Shown: positions 22,960 through 34,810 of the stretch, piece after piece
Layout: every line of letters begins with the position of its first letter
Position numbering within the stretch: position 1 is the first letter of the stretch
The notes under the pieces: model-generated
Databases searched by the model: none
Seen by the model: only the letters and a program-made list of their open reading frames with translations
Told to the model about the DNA's origin: nothing
Program-made: the position numbers and the translations under genes
Source of the DNA: Panaeolus papilionaceus
Taxonomy: Eukaryota > Basidiomycota > Agaricomycetes > Agaricales
Direction of reading: 5' to 3'
Assembly: GCA_015501605.1 (NCBI GenBank)
Contig: JADNRZ010000006.1
Span: 1,550,001 to 1,614,000 of the forward strand
Length of the DNA: 64,000 nucleotides

Positions 22960-24399
22960 ATGGATTTCTATACTCCATCCAAAAGTGCTTCTCACCAGTC
23001 GTAAGTCATTCAGCTTTCTTTGATCCAGGATGTTCAAGTCATTTGCTCAAGAATCATCCTGGTCAAAAAGACGATAATTTAATAGAGACGACTCCTTCCC
23101 TGCGCATCCACCCATCGTCCATACGCCGGATGAAACCCGAATCACAAGATGTCCAAAGACATTTGCATATGAGAGAGCAACGGCATGCTACTCCAGAACG
23201 AGCATCCCCCCTTGTCAGAAGGACCACGCGTAAGTCTCAACTATACCTTTTTGGTTGCTGTGTTAACTGTACTTGACAGTTCTGATGCCGCTTCCGTCAT
23301 CAGTATATCGTCTTCTGAAAATCTAATGTGCGGGTTCTACCAAGCTCCCTATCTTCTCCCCCCCTTATTTCGCATCCAGTGATCGTCCATTGGATCCGGA
23401 CGACAGTATGTATCACAGGAAGCAGACTCGGTCCCGCGTTCACTCGGACCTCAGAGGCCCAAGCCCTCGACGTCCTTCTAGTCGACATCGTTCCAGGTAA
23501 TAATGCTTCTTAATTTTGCCTTGTTCACATCTTGATATGTTTTCAGGCAAAGGTCCACCCCCCAGACCCCTCCTAGAGTAAAGTTCATCCTCAACTGGGT
23601 TTATGTACTCATTTATTCAATCGATTGTACCTCAAGGCCTAAACCTCAACCTCTTCAAAAGGGTTCACGTAGAGTTCCGAGGGAAGAGGAAGAGCCTTCT
23701 TCTCCTCCGATAACTTCTTCGTCAAAACGTAAACTCAGTCCAGACCGCTGCATGAGTCGTTTATTGCGAAGGTCCCCTTCGCCAACGTATGTATCATGAC
23801 TGATCTCTCCTTCGTTCTTTATCTGATCCTTGATTTAGCAGGACCAAAGTTTCTCCTTATCCTGACGAGCTTCCTTACGATCATCCTGACTGGGAGTAAG
23901 CAACTTTTCATCCGTCGGTCGTCATGTCACCCATGAACCTCTAGACCTCCCGCCAGAGTGTCTACTCATCAGAGGTCCACCTTCATCGATGATGAGGCTA
24001 TGGAGGTCGACGATGACACATCATCTGATGGTCTTCCTGCCACTGGCGTCGATGATTGCAATTATTCAGACAATAACTCAGAGCCTGGTTCCTCAGTTAT
24101 CGATCTCAACCCCGGAGACGTCATGGGCTTCGATTGGGAAGGCGCCGATGGTTCCAATGTAAGTCGAACCCCCTATTCGTACTGTCGATCATCTATTTAT
24201 TAATTTAATCTATTTTTATTTTTTCTCTCATCCACAGTGGCCTCACAACACTGGTCCTATGATCACCTACATATGTACATGGCCTCGTGCGGCGACAAGA
24301 GCTGCAACGACATCGGCAACCGTGCTGGCCTCAAGTGGTTCAAGGTCGGCCAGGAAGGTCGCGACAACAACGGCAGGCGGGTCCAGGTCGTTCTCATGA
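22960..24399 (+). CDS. disordered protein gene reading into a truncated AA9 sequence (chimera)
   Basis: Nine conceptual exons are all in phase: 22960..23000, 23086..23229, 23280..23327, 23380..23496, 23547..23577, 23662..23786, 23839..23895, 23945..24158 and 24238..24399. They would encode 312 aa. The first 230 or so residues are Ser/Pro/Arg-rich and disordered (for example SPRRPSSRHRS, then DDEAMEVDDDTSSD), with no domain I recognise. From about 24095 the frame continues into DLNPGDVMGFDWEGADGSN and WPHNTGPMITY, which belong to an AA9 enzyme. Shortly afterwards a small insertion shifts the frame, and it stops at 24397-24399. The maintained frame through eight introns suggests the 5' part is a real gene. 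Whether the fused transcript exists is unknown. Confidence 0.5.
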
Positions 24400-24955
24400 G
24401 CGGCAGCACCGGCAAAGCCACTGTCCCCCAGCAATTCGCACCTGGAAACTACATAGTCCGCCACGAAATCATCGCTCTGCACCGGTCTGCACCTTGCCAC
24501 CCAAGTCGGCAAGGCCGAGTTCTACCCAGGCTGTGTCGCCGTCCGTGTCAGACTCGGAGGCAACGCCAACCTGGTACCTACAACTTAGTACAAGGACAGC
24601 GACCCTGGTATCTTCACTCCCAGCGTCTTCAACGCCCGTGTTGCGTACAAGTTCCCTGGTCCCCAGATCGTCACTTTCGCTGCTGGCTCTGGTGGTGGCT
24701 CCCCCTGCTCCTTTCACTGGTAACAACAACAACAACAACAACAACAACAACGGTGGAAACGGTGAATCCAACACTGGCTCTGGTACCACTCCCAAGCCTT
24801 CCACTGACTCCAGCAGCTCTTGCGGAAACAAGAAGTCGAAGCATTATGCTACCCCCGCTGACACCGCCGTCGACACTGAGGAGGTCATCCTCAAGCCCCG
24901 TGTCCACATTATTGTTCTTTTTATGACTGTAAAAGTAAAAGTGGGTAATCTATCA
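24095..24955 (+). pseudogene. AA9 lytic polysaccharide monooxygenase relic (5' truncated, frameshifted)
   Basis: Fragments in different frames line up in AA9 order: GDVMGFDWEGADGSN, WPHNTGPMITY, MASCGDKSCND, AKWFK-like LKWFKVGQEGRD, KATVPQQFAPGNYIVRHEII, then KAEFYPGC and SDPGIFTPSVFNARV, and a low-complexity Asn/Gly-rich linker. AA9 enzymes are copper-dependent and cleave cellulose oxidatively in the extracellular space. Here the signal peptide and the N-terminal His of the copper brace are missing. An apparent 8-bp insertion (near 24271) breaks the frame after ITY. Another shift follows IIALH, and an in-frame TAG lies near 24585. An intron at 24159-24237 is preserved. The relic is not functional as an LPMO. 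Confidence 0.75.
24722..24751 (+). repeat. (AAC)n microsatellite
   Basis: There are ten AAC units inside the AA9 relic, encoding the polyasparagine part of the linker. Confidence 0.9.
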
Positions 24956-25067
24956 TAGTAACAAGTCATGCTTTATATTTAAATCTAACAAAGTATAATA
25001 TCAATCCCTGAACCAGATTTTCAGTACAATCGTCCGACAGATTGCAGCAAAACTCCAATAACCCGAA

Positions 25068-27136
25068 CTACCTTAGTGGTAACCATTTGCATAACATTGG
25101 TGAAGGTGTTTCCCAATCACGATCCCGGAACTCGAGGACCTCCTGTCGTCAAGCATACATGCATCAGTAAAATACATTTGGACGGAACAAAAGAAAATCT
25201 AACTGACCTCTATCATATTTCGATATCGTCGCGGAATCGCTCTGATCCGTGCCAACTCCTTCATCGTGTCAAAATAGACTCTGGTGTATGGTCGGGCGCT
25301 ACCACAATCGAACCGTGCTCCAATAAGAGAAAGGAGGTAGCAAAGCGACTTGATATCCAATTCGTCCTGATTCTCCACAACGTTGTGAATCATCCTTTCA
25401 ACGTAACGACCCATAGATTGCCCGTAAATTTGGTGGGACAAAAATAGTTCGCCCATGAATTTAACCAGTGCTAGTCGTCTCTGCTTTGCTCTGAGCAATT
25501 CGGGGCCACGCATAATTTTCCTCTCCACATCGATGATGCGATCGTTGAAGCCCTTGTACCAAAGACGGTATAATTGGCGACTGAAGAATTTCCCTGCCCG
25601 AATCGTTGAGCGACCATCAGGGTACGGGTCTACGATTGTCATGCCATCGAAGCTGTCCGACAGGTCGTCACATAGGTCCGCATAAAGATCAGAGCAAGTA
25701 GGGTCGACCAAAGCCTTCTCGAAGAGGGTCTCTGCGACGTGTTCGAGGGCATCGGAGACCGAATCGTGCCCCTTAACGTACCGCTTGATACAAAATAGCA
25801 CGTCGTCAGTGTTGACAGGGGCGTTCTTTTTGACAGTGTATTTGAGGAGGTGCTTGAATTTGCTGAATAACTCGTTCAACGCAAGCACGCGAGTCCGATT
25901 TTTGTCCTGGAACTGCTCATCCTCTTCGTCAAATGGGTCGATGCCGTCGTCAGAGGTCTGGCTTTCGACATCACTGCTCTTGTCACTGTCTTCTTTGTCG
26001 ACGTGGTCATTACACCTCTCCATACGGCTTGATACTATCCCTCCATCTTCTGGCATAGCTATCCTTTCTGCGAGAGGCACCTTGTCACCTTTTTGAGCGT
26101 CCTTAGGCCTATCTTTACGCTCCTGGGTTGATGGCGTGACATTCTGACACGAGTTTCCTTTCTCGTCTCCGTTTGCTGCTTCCGTTGCGACCTTGACCTC
26201 CGAATCCACATCCAGAGACTTCTGACCGGCAAGGAAATTTCGGATGAACTCGTTTGCCCCGCCTTCGGTGTCAAATGGATCCTTCGCCTCGCGAAGGCAC
26301 TTGGTGAGCCAATGGTCGCGTAGCGTGTAGACAATGCCGATCGTCACCTCATCCAGCCCAGATTTAAGCATCCTAATTAGGTCGAGGGCGACATCCTGGG
26401 TGACGAGTCTTCCGTACATATTTATGAGCCAATTTTGGATGTCGTATTTTCTGCACAGCGCAAGTGCCTCGAGGATGTCATTTTCCTCGAAGAAAAATAG
26501 GTGTTCTATCCTCTTGACGGCTTCTTCCTTGATCTATGTTATTGCTTCAGTAACACGCCATGACCAGGATAGAGCTAAGTTAAAGTGAATTATGCGCACT
26601 GAAGGAAAATTCCATTTATGAGCGAGATGCAGCACATTGATCCATTCGTCGTCCTCATAAGGACCAGCTGCATTACTGCGTTTATGGTTAGCTCACATTG
26701 GCAAGCAGACTTCACCAGGCATGCTCACTGAGGGTAAATGACTCGCAGAAAGTCCCGGAACGCCTCCTTTTTCACTCCTTCCAGCACAATTGGGTTCTCG
26801 TCTGAGATTCCCAATTTCTGTTCGGCGACTGTGGCATCGTCGCTCTCGTTGTCCTGATCCAAGTCGCCCTCTGAGCCAGCGGCCTTCTCCTGGAAAAGAG
26901 TCTCAAAATATGTCCCTGGTTGTACGAGACCTTTCTTTGGGACGGAAAATAACGTATTCTCGACCTAGAGAAGTAAACATTTCTCCTTTTTAAGAGAGCT
27001 TGACATCCAGAAGCTTGAATTGAATACTCACCTTAAACACGACGAATTCATCGTAAAATAAATCATCGCGTTCTAGGGTCTTTTGCGTGTTCGAGTCGTT
27101 GATGGAGTCAGATGAGCCCTTCGTTGTACCCTTCAT
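25068..27136 (-). CDS. BTB/POZ-MIF4G fusion protein
   Basis: Minus-strand exons are 27136..27032, 26964..26729, 26675..26600, 26533..25208 and 25142..25068, giving 605 aa. The N-terminal 190 residues form an Agaricomycete-type BTB domain: DDLFYDEFVVFKVENTLFSV, then FETLFQ, NPIVLEGVKKEAFRDFLRVI, DDEWINVLHLAHKWNF and CRKYDIQNWL. A charged linker follows. Then comes a MIF4G domain (about 345-590) like that of eIF4G: ALNELFSKFKHLL, AETLFEKALVDPTCSDLYADL, FSRQLYRLWYKGF, RLALVKFMGELFLS, IKSLCYLLSLIGARFD, RYRNMIE. MIF4G domains of eIF4G bind eIF4A and RNA; BTB domains dimerise or bind Cul3. The combined role is unknown. The last exon completes the usual EFRDRDW after MIF4G. A decayed relative lies at 17811-18105. 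Confidence 0.8.
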
Positions 27137-27390
27137 GTTCAGTTGAGAGTCGTAAGTGTGGTTGTAGTTCGTTAAATAATTTTATGTGCCAACAGAGTGT
27201 GAGTGTTGGAAGGAAGGAACGACACGAACTTGAACATGGATGAATAATTGGGGCATTTAAGGACAGGGGCATCAACATCAAATTTTCGACCCTGCACGAT
27301 TATGAGGTGTTAACACGATTTATCGAGAGCGACAATGGAAAGCAACAGCTTCGGATTATATACAGGTCCATTGGTATTTGGCGTAGTTAG

Positions 27391-28977
27391 TTAGAAATAT
27401 AAACCAGCCCAGTTGGCAGCGTCAACGACAAGCCTATCCTCTCCCTCTTCATCCCCCACGAAATAGTTCCAACGAGGAACCGAAGTATCTGGACGCTTCT
27501 TGGGGAATTCGTCGGGAACACCAGGGATGCGAGCCAAGTTATAGGCCGTATGTGATCGCGCGTCGAGTGAAACCTTGCCGCTGAACCCAGCCTTCTCGTA
27601 GTGGAGGTACATGTCACCAGCAGATGAAGAGCGATGAACAATGTCGAAAGGCCGCTTACCACCGGAACCCTCTAAGACGGTGAAATCAGCCCGACCACGG
27701 CCGGTAGTTGTTCGCACAACGACAGGCGAAGGTGTGTCATCCTCCGAGTCTGAATCGGTTGGAGCCGGGGTAAACTTGACATTGGCAGTTGCGTTGCCGC
27801 CGTTTGTTGAGATTTGGGCAGAGTTGTAAACCGTGAGGTCGCCAACAATAAAGCCATTACCATCGACTTTGAGGTGAACATTCTTGCTGGTCAGCTTGTT
27901 GTGAACCTTGATCAAAGCGAGTTTATCGTGCGCGATCCAGGTGTCCCTGACGATAAGAGTGACATCATCTGCATTGAGAGACGCGCTTTCATCGACCTGG
28001 ATGTGTGCGGTGGTATGGGAGTAGACGGTAAAGTTTCGGATCGCACGTGGAAGGGTAATCTTGACATCAAAACGCTGACACAGTTCAGGCTTGAGCATAG
28101 TGAAACCCGTGGTAGTCATTTCAAGACGACCAGGATAGGGGCTTCCATCGGAGAAATATGGTTTGGAGAACTGGACCTCATCGTCAAACTTCTTGATGTT
28201 TGTGCGTATAGTCACGTCATATCGAACGTCCGTAGAATCTTCGTCGCCGCCGAAGATAGTTATAGTGCCGAACCCATGTCCCCGAACGGTGAAAGTATGG
28301 TCATTCTCATTGCTAAGCGCGCGCGTCATGGTGACCTCAGAGCCGTTGTAGATGTAAGGGGCGTCAGCGCAGCCCAATCCACCAAAATCTGGAAGGTCCT
28401 CCAAGCCTGTGGGGGAAGGCTGGAATTATGACGCAGATATGAGCTACAGATATGGTCGGTAGCTGAACTAAAAACATACCGTAACCATCCAGCGGATGAA
28501 GCGGAAGGACTGCCACAGGAATGATAGGCCCAAAACAATTGCGAATGCTTTCCAGAACAAGGTACAACTAGGAGAGACGATGCCTTAGTAACCTTAAGCA
28601 TGAAAAAAGCGAAATCATAGCCGTACTCAATACCACAGCACATACAACACGCTTTCTTCTTCTTTCTTCGGGTAGCCTGAACAGGCGCGATGGTGGATGT
28701 ATCATCTGGCAACGCTATAGCACCCTCTCCAGTCAAGCTATTGTCGCCTTGAGGAGCAGAGCGATGAAGTCGGACTCGTTCCTCATCGTCTTCTTGACCA
28801 ACCCCTCTATCTATTATGATGAGAGATGTCGTTAGAAACCTTTCAAAAGGCTTGATCTATAAGCACATGAAACAACCTACATTCATCGTACTTTTCTTTG
28901 AGCTTCAAAGCCAACATCACTCCTACAACCATCTTCCAGAATGAGAACCCAGAACCACTTCCCTGAGTCTCTGGCAT
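27391..28977 (-). CDS. single-pass membrane protein with beta-rich ectodomain, member B (DUF7330-like)
   Basis: Minus-strand exons are 28977..28881, 28810..28627, 28567..28480 and 28419..27391, giving 465 aa. The order is a hydrophobic N-terminal segment (FWKMVVGVMLALKL), an acidic linker, a Lys run followed by the cysteine cluster ACCMCCGIDC, then the membrane span LFWKAFAIVLGLSFLW (about 100-115). The ectodomain starts GLEDLPDFGGLGCADAPYIY and ends WAGLYF. Its exon 2 (184 nt) and exon 3 (88 nt) are exactly as long as those of member C. B and C are head to head and share much more sequence with each other than with member A. Role unknown. The cysteines beside the membrane span could be palmitoylated (inference). 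Confidence 0.85.
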
Positions 28978-30361
28978 GATTGTTGTATGGAAAGATTCAA
29001 GGAATGGATAACAAAATGAATGTGTTTTTGTGAATTTAAATAAGAACAGCTGGAGGGTAATGGCACAGCGAGAGGGAAGATGGGGAATGGAGGACGAAAA
29101 CAAGGACGAATGATATAAACATCTTGTCGGACTCGACGGCAAAATCAGGGCGAACTGCGGTCTCAAAGGGGTTGAAACCTGCAGGGGTCGTTGACATACC
29201 GCTTCGGCATGGTCGCAAATACCCACGGTTGCTTATCGGCTGGGTATGTGACTCTATCTGAAAGAGTCACAGTCCTCGAAGCAAACCTCGGAAAGTTCTT
29301 GCCATCAAACCTTTGGATGGAGGTGATTCAGTGTTCCTGTTGCTCTTTTGTTTCAAGTGTATTTAAAAATCCTGGCTGACTCAAAGGCTTCATGACTTTG
29401 TGGTAGGAGTCAGTTATGATTTATCCAACTTGTGAGGTGGACTAAGACGACATTTCTTGCTACTAAGAAAATGCTTGTATAAACCCAAGTCCCAAATGTA
29501 TGTGGTTAGCTGGTACGCATGCTTACAGACTCAGTCATAGCGGAAAATAACGCTCACAGAAAGGCACTTTCGAAATGTTCTTTCAATTGCCTGGCCTTCG
29601 GGAGTAGAACGATAACCAGTACAAATATTCACTTAGTATGCGATCATTGTGCATCCCGCAGTATTTCATGAGTAAATTCCCCGCGCAACAAGTATAGGAA
29701 AATACGGTGTCAGACTCCATCAGCTGATGACCTAGGACCGAGTCGTTTCCTGGCCAACTCGGACGGCTCCTATCAGGTTAGTTCTCATACTCCTGTGCTC
29801 CCACAACATTCGGACTTGATAGCAATCAACAAGTAATAGGCAAGAGGTCCTGACCTGCTAGGTAAGATTTGGTTGAGATTTGCTGCCTCACTCCACTAGT
29901 ATTGAATTAGATCTATTCCTCGGATAGGATGCATATGACGATATCTCGAAATGATTTTCAAAATCACAAGCAGTGACTCGCCCCTGGGTTTCGACTTGAC
30001 CCACACCACTTGACACTCGAGTCACATAACCCCATAACCGATAAGTAGATAGGTCCGTACAGTGGATTTTGTGACTGACCAGATTACCCATACCAAGACT
30101 TAACCAAGACCATACTCACCTACGATGTACCGAATTGCTATGACCCTTGCAGGTTTCAACCCCTTTGTGACAGGAATTTTCTATTTCACCCTGGTTTATC
30201 CATCGAAATTTTTTATAAGTATCACTGGCAATCGACCTTATTGTGGCTCTTCCTCTCACTGCAACAACACACTCTATTTGTTGACAGCTCCAATTCAATT
30301 GTTTTAACTAACAGGAACATTTCCACACATTCATTTAGCTACCCATTCTTTAATCGCAGCC
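28978..30361. other. divergent intergenic region between membrane-protein genes B and C
   Basis: No coding ORF is credible. The ends carry the two promoters, which share the inverted box listed separately. The middle (about 29.4-30.1 kb) looks unrelated between the two halves. Confidence 0.55.
29161..30170. promoter_or_regulatory. inverted pair of a 29-bp shared promoter box
   Basis: The sequence at 30142-30170 (containing GCAGGTTTCAACCCCTTTG) recurs in reverse complement at 29161-29189 with two mismatches. Each box lies at the same distance upstream of its gene's ATG, about 184-212 nt for B and 192-220 nt for C. It is either a preserved regulatory site or the best-kept piece of the duplicated promoter. 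Confidence 0.6.
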
Positions 30362-31940
30362 ATGCCAGAGAATGGTGGTTCCAGGTTCTCGTTCTGGAAG
30401 ATAGTTGTAGGGGTGATGTTGGCGTTAAAACTTAAAGAAAAATATGATGAATGTAGGCTATTTGATTTCCGACAGCTCAAGTTCTGCGCATCTTTAACAT
30501 TTCTCTTCTTTAAAGACAGAGGGGTTGGTCAAGAAGATGACGAGGAACGAGTTCGCCTTCATCGATCTGCTCCTCAAGGTGACAACAGCTTGACTGGAGA
30601 GGGTGCTATAGCTTTACCAGATGATACGTCCACCATCGCACCCGTTCAAGCTACCCGAAGAAAGAAGAAGAAAGCTTGTTGCATGTGTTGTGGTATCGAG
30701 TGCGTCTATATTTGACATTGGAATTGCACAAATGCTCAGGAACCACCTGCCTACATAGCTGCACCTTGTTTTGGAAAGCGTTCGTCATTGTTTTAGGTCT
30801 ATCATTCTTGTGGCAGTCCTTCCGCTTTGTCCGCTGGATGCGTACGGTACGTCCATTGATAGATGCCAATGATGTTAATATGTCGTGTTCAAATCATTAT
30901 TTTAGCCCCCCGCTACAGGTCTGGAGGGTCTTCCAGCATTCGGCGATTTGGGCTGTGCAGACGCGCCTTACATCTACAACGGCTCAGAGTTTACTATGAC
31001 ACGCGCGCTTAGCAATGAGAACGACCATGCTTTCGTTGTGAAGGGACACGCCTTCGGCACCATCGCAATCTTTGGGGGCGATGAAGACTTAAAGGACGTT
31101 CGATACGACATGACCGTTCGAACAAACATCAAGAAGTATGATGATGAGGTTGGTTTCCCCAAACCGAGCTTCTCCGATGGAAACAAGATTCCTGGTCGCC
31201 TCGTAATGTTCACCACTGCCTTCACCGTCTTTATGCCTGAATTGTGTCAGCGCTTTGATGTCAAGATCACTCTTCCTCCTACGACCCGTAATTTTACCAT
31301 CCTCTCTCATACGACAGCCCATATCCAGGTTGATGAAAGTGCGCGTCTAAACGCAAACGATATCACCCTTATCGTCAAAGACACCTGGAGAGACCACGAT
31401 AAGCTCGCTTTGATCAAGGTCTCTAATAAGACGGCCAGTAAGAACGTCCACCTCAAGATCGATGGCAAGGGCTACATCGTCGGTGATTTGACCGTCTATG
31501 ACACTGTTCAAATCTCAACCACTGGAAACGCGACCGCCAACATCAATTTCACGCCAGCTCCTTTCGAGGCAGAATCAGAGGGTGACAAACCTTCGCCTGC
31601 CGTTGTGCGAACGAACACTGGTAGTGGTCGCGCTGATTTTACTGTCTGGGAGGGTTCGGGTGACAAACGACCATTCGACATTGCGCACCGGTCTTCATCA
31701 ACTGCTGGCGAAATGTATCTCCGCTACGAGAAGTCTGGGTTCAGTGGCAAAATTTATCTCGACGCGCGGGCCAATATTGTTCATAATACAAAACCCATTC
31801 CTGGCATTCCTGGTGAATCCCCCAAAAAGAATCCTGATACTGACACAGGCAGTCCCGAATGGAACTTATTCGTTGGTGATGTAGATGGAGATGACAGGCT
31901 CATCATTCACACTGCTAATTGGGCTAGCGTATATTTCTAA
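30362..31940 (+). CDS. single-pass membrane protein with beta-rich ectodomain, member C (DUF7330-like)
   Basis: Exons are 30362..30452, 30516..30699, 30759..30846 and 30906..31940, giving 465 aa. It is a close paralogue of member B, with the same hydrophobic start (FWKIVVGVMLALKL), the same acidic linker and KKKKACCMCCG cluster, and the span LFWKAFVIVLGLSFLW. The ectodomain (GLEGLPAFGDLGCADAPYIY onwards) has alternating hydrophobic strands, the SHTTAHIQVDESARL block and a final WASVYF. All intron positions match B and A. Most B/C differences lie in the ectodomain, as expected after a duplication with continued constraint. Function unknown. Confidence 0.86.
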
Positions 31941-32146
31941 CACTTGCTTATCTGCATCTCGAAATTACAACGACGACTTGTATCGCCCCAGATGGCATCG
32001 AGTTCAGTGTGTCGTGCTTGAATTGTGTATTGAGGTTGGAAACCTGTGTTGTTATTGATCATTGATTATAGAACAGTGACACAAACAACAGACACAGGTG
32101 GGAATGAACCTGTTGCATCCTTGACACAAACCTCCACGATCCAACC

Positions 32147-33546
32147 ATGATCAGCAACTTAGACATCGGTGACCCAATCTTGCCACCAGAGCTGGTTTTA
32201 CGTATCATAAACCTACTTGATCCCGACTTCGATGATGATCAACTCTCGCTCGCACAATGCACCTTGATCTCAAAGGCATTCCGACAAGATGCACAAAAGC
32301 GGTTGTTCTCATCCGTAAGGCTTGTGTACACCATTGGTTATGACCCAGATGAGGGACAGAGGCGTATAATGGCAGTCGACACACCGCAAAGCAATCAATT
32401 CCTCCTTGCAATTACACAATCCCCAATCCTAGCCTCCTTCGTTCTACGCCTTTTCATTCGGCTTTGCTTCAAATCCCGATTGCCTGCTACGTCCAAGTAT
32501 CTCTACAAAGATGCAGCCAGTACTCAAGATAGTTCCTCACTCCCCGTTATTTTACCCTACATGAGTAATTTGGAGGAGTTTACCTGGCATAACCAACAAT
32601 GTATCCGCTGGACGGTCATCAGCCCAGTGCTCAAGGCGTCCATTCAAGCTGTTATACAGGGGAGTAACATCCAGAAGCTTGATATGAGCTGGACAATGCA
32701 TATCCCACTCCCCCTATTCTGCAATTCATCAGGTCTACAATCATTGAAAATCATAAATCCAAAACAGGATATCATGCTGCTCACCGACACCCGACCACCT
32801 CAATCCGTTACCCTGACAAATCTCACAGTAAAATTTCTGCCAGTGTCAAATGGTGACATTAGGACCTTCGTTCAGTTTTTCCAGAACCCAAAGTGTCCTA
32901 TCAGCCTCAAAAATCTCCATCGTCTGAAACTAATGGTTCCCGAAGTAAACGAAGAAGACGTGCGCAGCATGCTGGATATTTGTTCGAACACCCTTACGCA
33001 TTTGTACTGGGTCTTTCATCGCAGTAAAATCCCCTCAATTATTTTCGTGCACCTTGCTATGTACTGATGTTGCTTTGGAACATGTCTCCAGCTCCACCCC
33101 CACACGTTCTGCGCGAATATTCGGTGGTGGACCTCAAAGCCCTTTCAAAATTATCTCATCTGCATTTAAGCGGCAGCATACGTAACGACTGGGGGCCCAT
33201 GCAAGGGGGTTTCACCGAGATTCTGGATTCACCCATTGCATGGGTCGTTAAACTCTTACAAAGTCTCCCCGACTCGAATAAAAAATTCCTCGCTCTTTCG
33301 ATCCGCTTTAACCTTGCGGACGTCTCGCTTACTGCTGTCGAGCGCATCCCCTGGATTGATCTGACTGATGCGCTCACAATTCCCGGACAAAGCTATCGTT
33401 CACTTAGTGTTTCACTGGTCTTCATAGACTACAACATTCCAAGTTCAGTATCTACGGCCGAACCAAACTTGGCGGAGAAAAGACTAGAGATGTTGAAGAA
33501 CAACATTCACCTCAAGAAGTTGGGGGATGCCTTGGTCTTTTCATAG
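32147..33546 (+). CDS. F-box-like protein, copy D1
   Basis: Exons are 32147..33023 and 33092..33546, giving 443 aa. The N-terminus ILPPELVLRIINLLDP, followed by CTLISKAFRQDAQKRLFSSV, is the F-box-like pattern of Agaricomycete F-box proteins. The rest has loosely leucine-rich strands (LQSLKIINP, HRLKLMVPEVNEEDVRSMLD) and ends GDALVFS. The 68-nt intron has a TACTGAT branch-like motif and joins HR to TPPPHVLREYS in frame. Without splicing the frame stops at TGA. The copy at 53454-54853 is intact too. Presumed SCF ubiquitin-ligase adaptor; the substrate is unknown. Confidence 0.78.
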
Positions 33547-33745
33547 ATTGTTGACAATACTCTACTTCATGATATTTTTATATTACGCCCGTGGCCGGTT
33601 GACCTGTAAGTTACCTGGAAAGATCCGCGGGATATGTCGTTAGCCGCGTCACTTGCGCTTGTTTTCCACTCATTACACCCTTCTGCCAATGATTCGGGCA
33701 TATTTAAATCTTTGCTAGCTCAGTCACTACTCGAGGCCCCTCGAA

Positions 33746-34810
33746 ATGCCACTCTCCGTGCCACAAGAGGTCGTCGATCTCATCATTGACCAATATGTCG
33801 ACACAATCAAAGCCAGAGATTTCGGGCAGGTTTCTCGCTCTGTGTTTTCTGGCCACTACAACAGTGTAACTCCGGGCCCAATACGATTCAAAGATCTGAA
33901 GAATTGTGCTCTAGCCAGTCGCATCTTCCTTTCACAATGCCGGAAGTACCTTTTCAGCGGGCTTACAATCGAAAATACCGTCCACGACCCCACTGTTCCG
34001 AACAGTGAGCGTTTTCAATTATTCATCTCGACTGTCTACCCGCACCTTAAAGCAACTGAATGGACTGGCGCGCGTGCTGAAAACGAACTCGTCCCTTGCT
34101 CAATACATCAACGTTGTTCATGTAACATGGGATGCTGGGGAGTGGTTTGAAGATCGTTAAGCCCTACAGATTATTCTTCCACTGATGAAAGAACACGGAG
34201 GACCTCCCCAAATAGATTCAAATCTCGTTATGGTCACTTTTTCGTCGAATTTCCAATGACTCCCCATCCTGCCGTTTTATCCCTCATCGGTCCACGAACC
34301 AGAATCGTCCATTGCAGTACCGGCGAGAATATCCCACTCTCCCTCTTCGTCAAGAGTCCTCAAGTCGAACGTTGGATCCTGGAGAAATGCAGTGTCGATT
34401 CAGAGCCGTATATGGGTGTTGCAACCGACTACAGAAATTCCGCTGCCATGAGGAATCTGCGGGTCGAAGATTCGTCGGAGCTTCTTGCAGCTTTTTTACA
34501 GCACTCCGATAGAAAACCTCTGATCGATTTCTCTGCTCTTCATACCTTCGAGGTAAGTACGCACAGAGCTGGAAGATAACCTCGCAGCAATTCAAAATGT
34601 AATCTCAACCCGGAAGCACTTTAAAACTGTTCTCGATGACTCCACCTCTCTGTGATCATCGTCATGCGGAATACCCCTTATGATATGGATGACCATTATG
34701 ACGATTGCGAATCGTTCGATATTCCGGAGCTATTTGATGGTACCCGTAGTCATAGTTCGTCGCACCAAATTAAATTCACCTTGGATGTAAAGAAACCTGA
34801 CATACAGTAG
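33746..34810 (+). pseudogene. F-box-like gene, copy E1 (broken)
   Basis: The first 90 or so codons (LSVPQEVVDLIIDQY, FKDLKNCALASRIFLSQCRK, LFSGLTIENT) match copy E2. A one-base insertion near 34004 then shifts the frame. Further on there is a TAA where E2 has a Gln codon, a second small frame change in the QIRFNSRYGHF region, and a deletion of about 370 bp joining the middle to the C-terminal tail. Unlike E2, it retains the arginine codon at the position where E2 carries a stop. The gene is not functional as a full-length protein. Confidence 0.75.
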
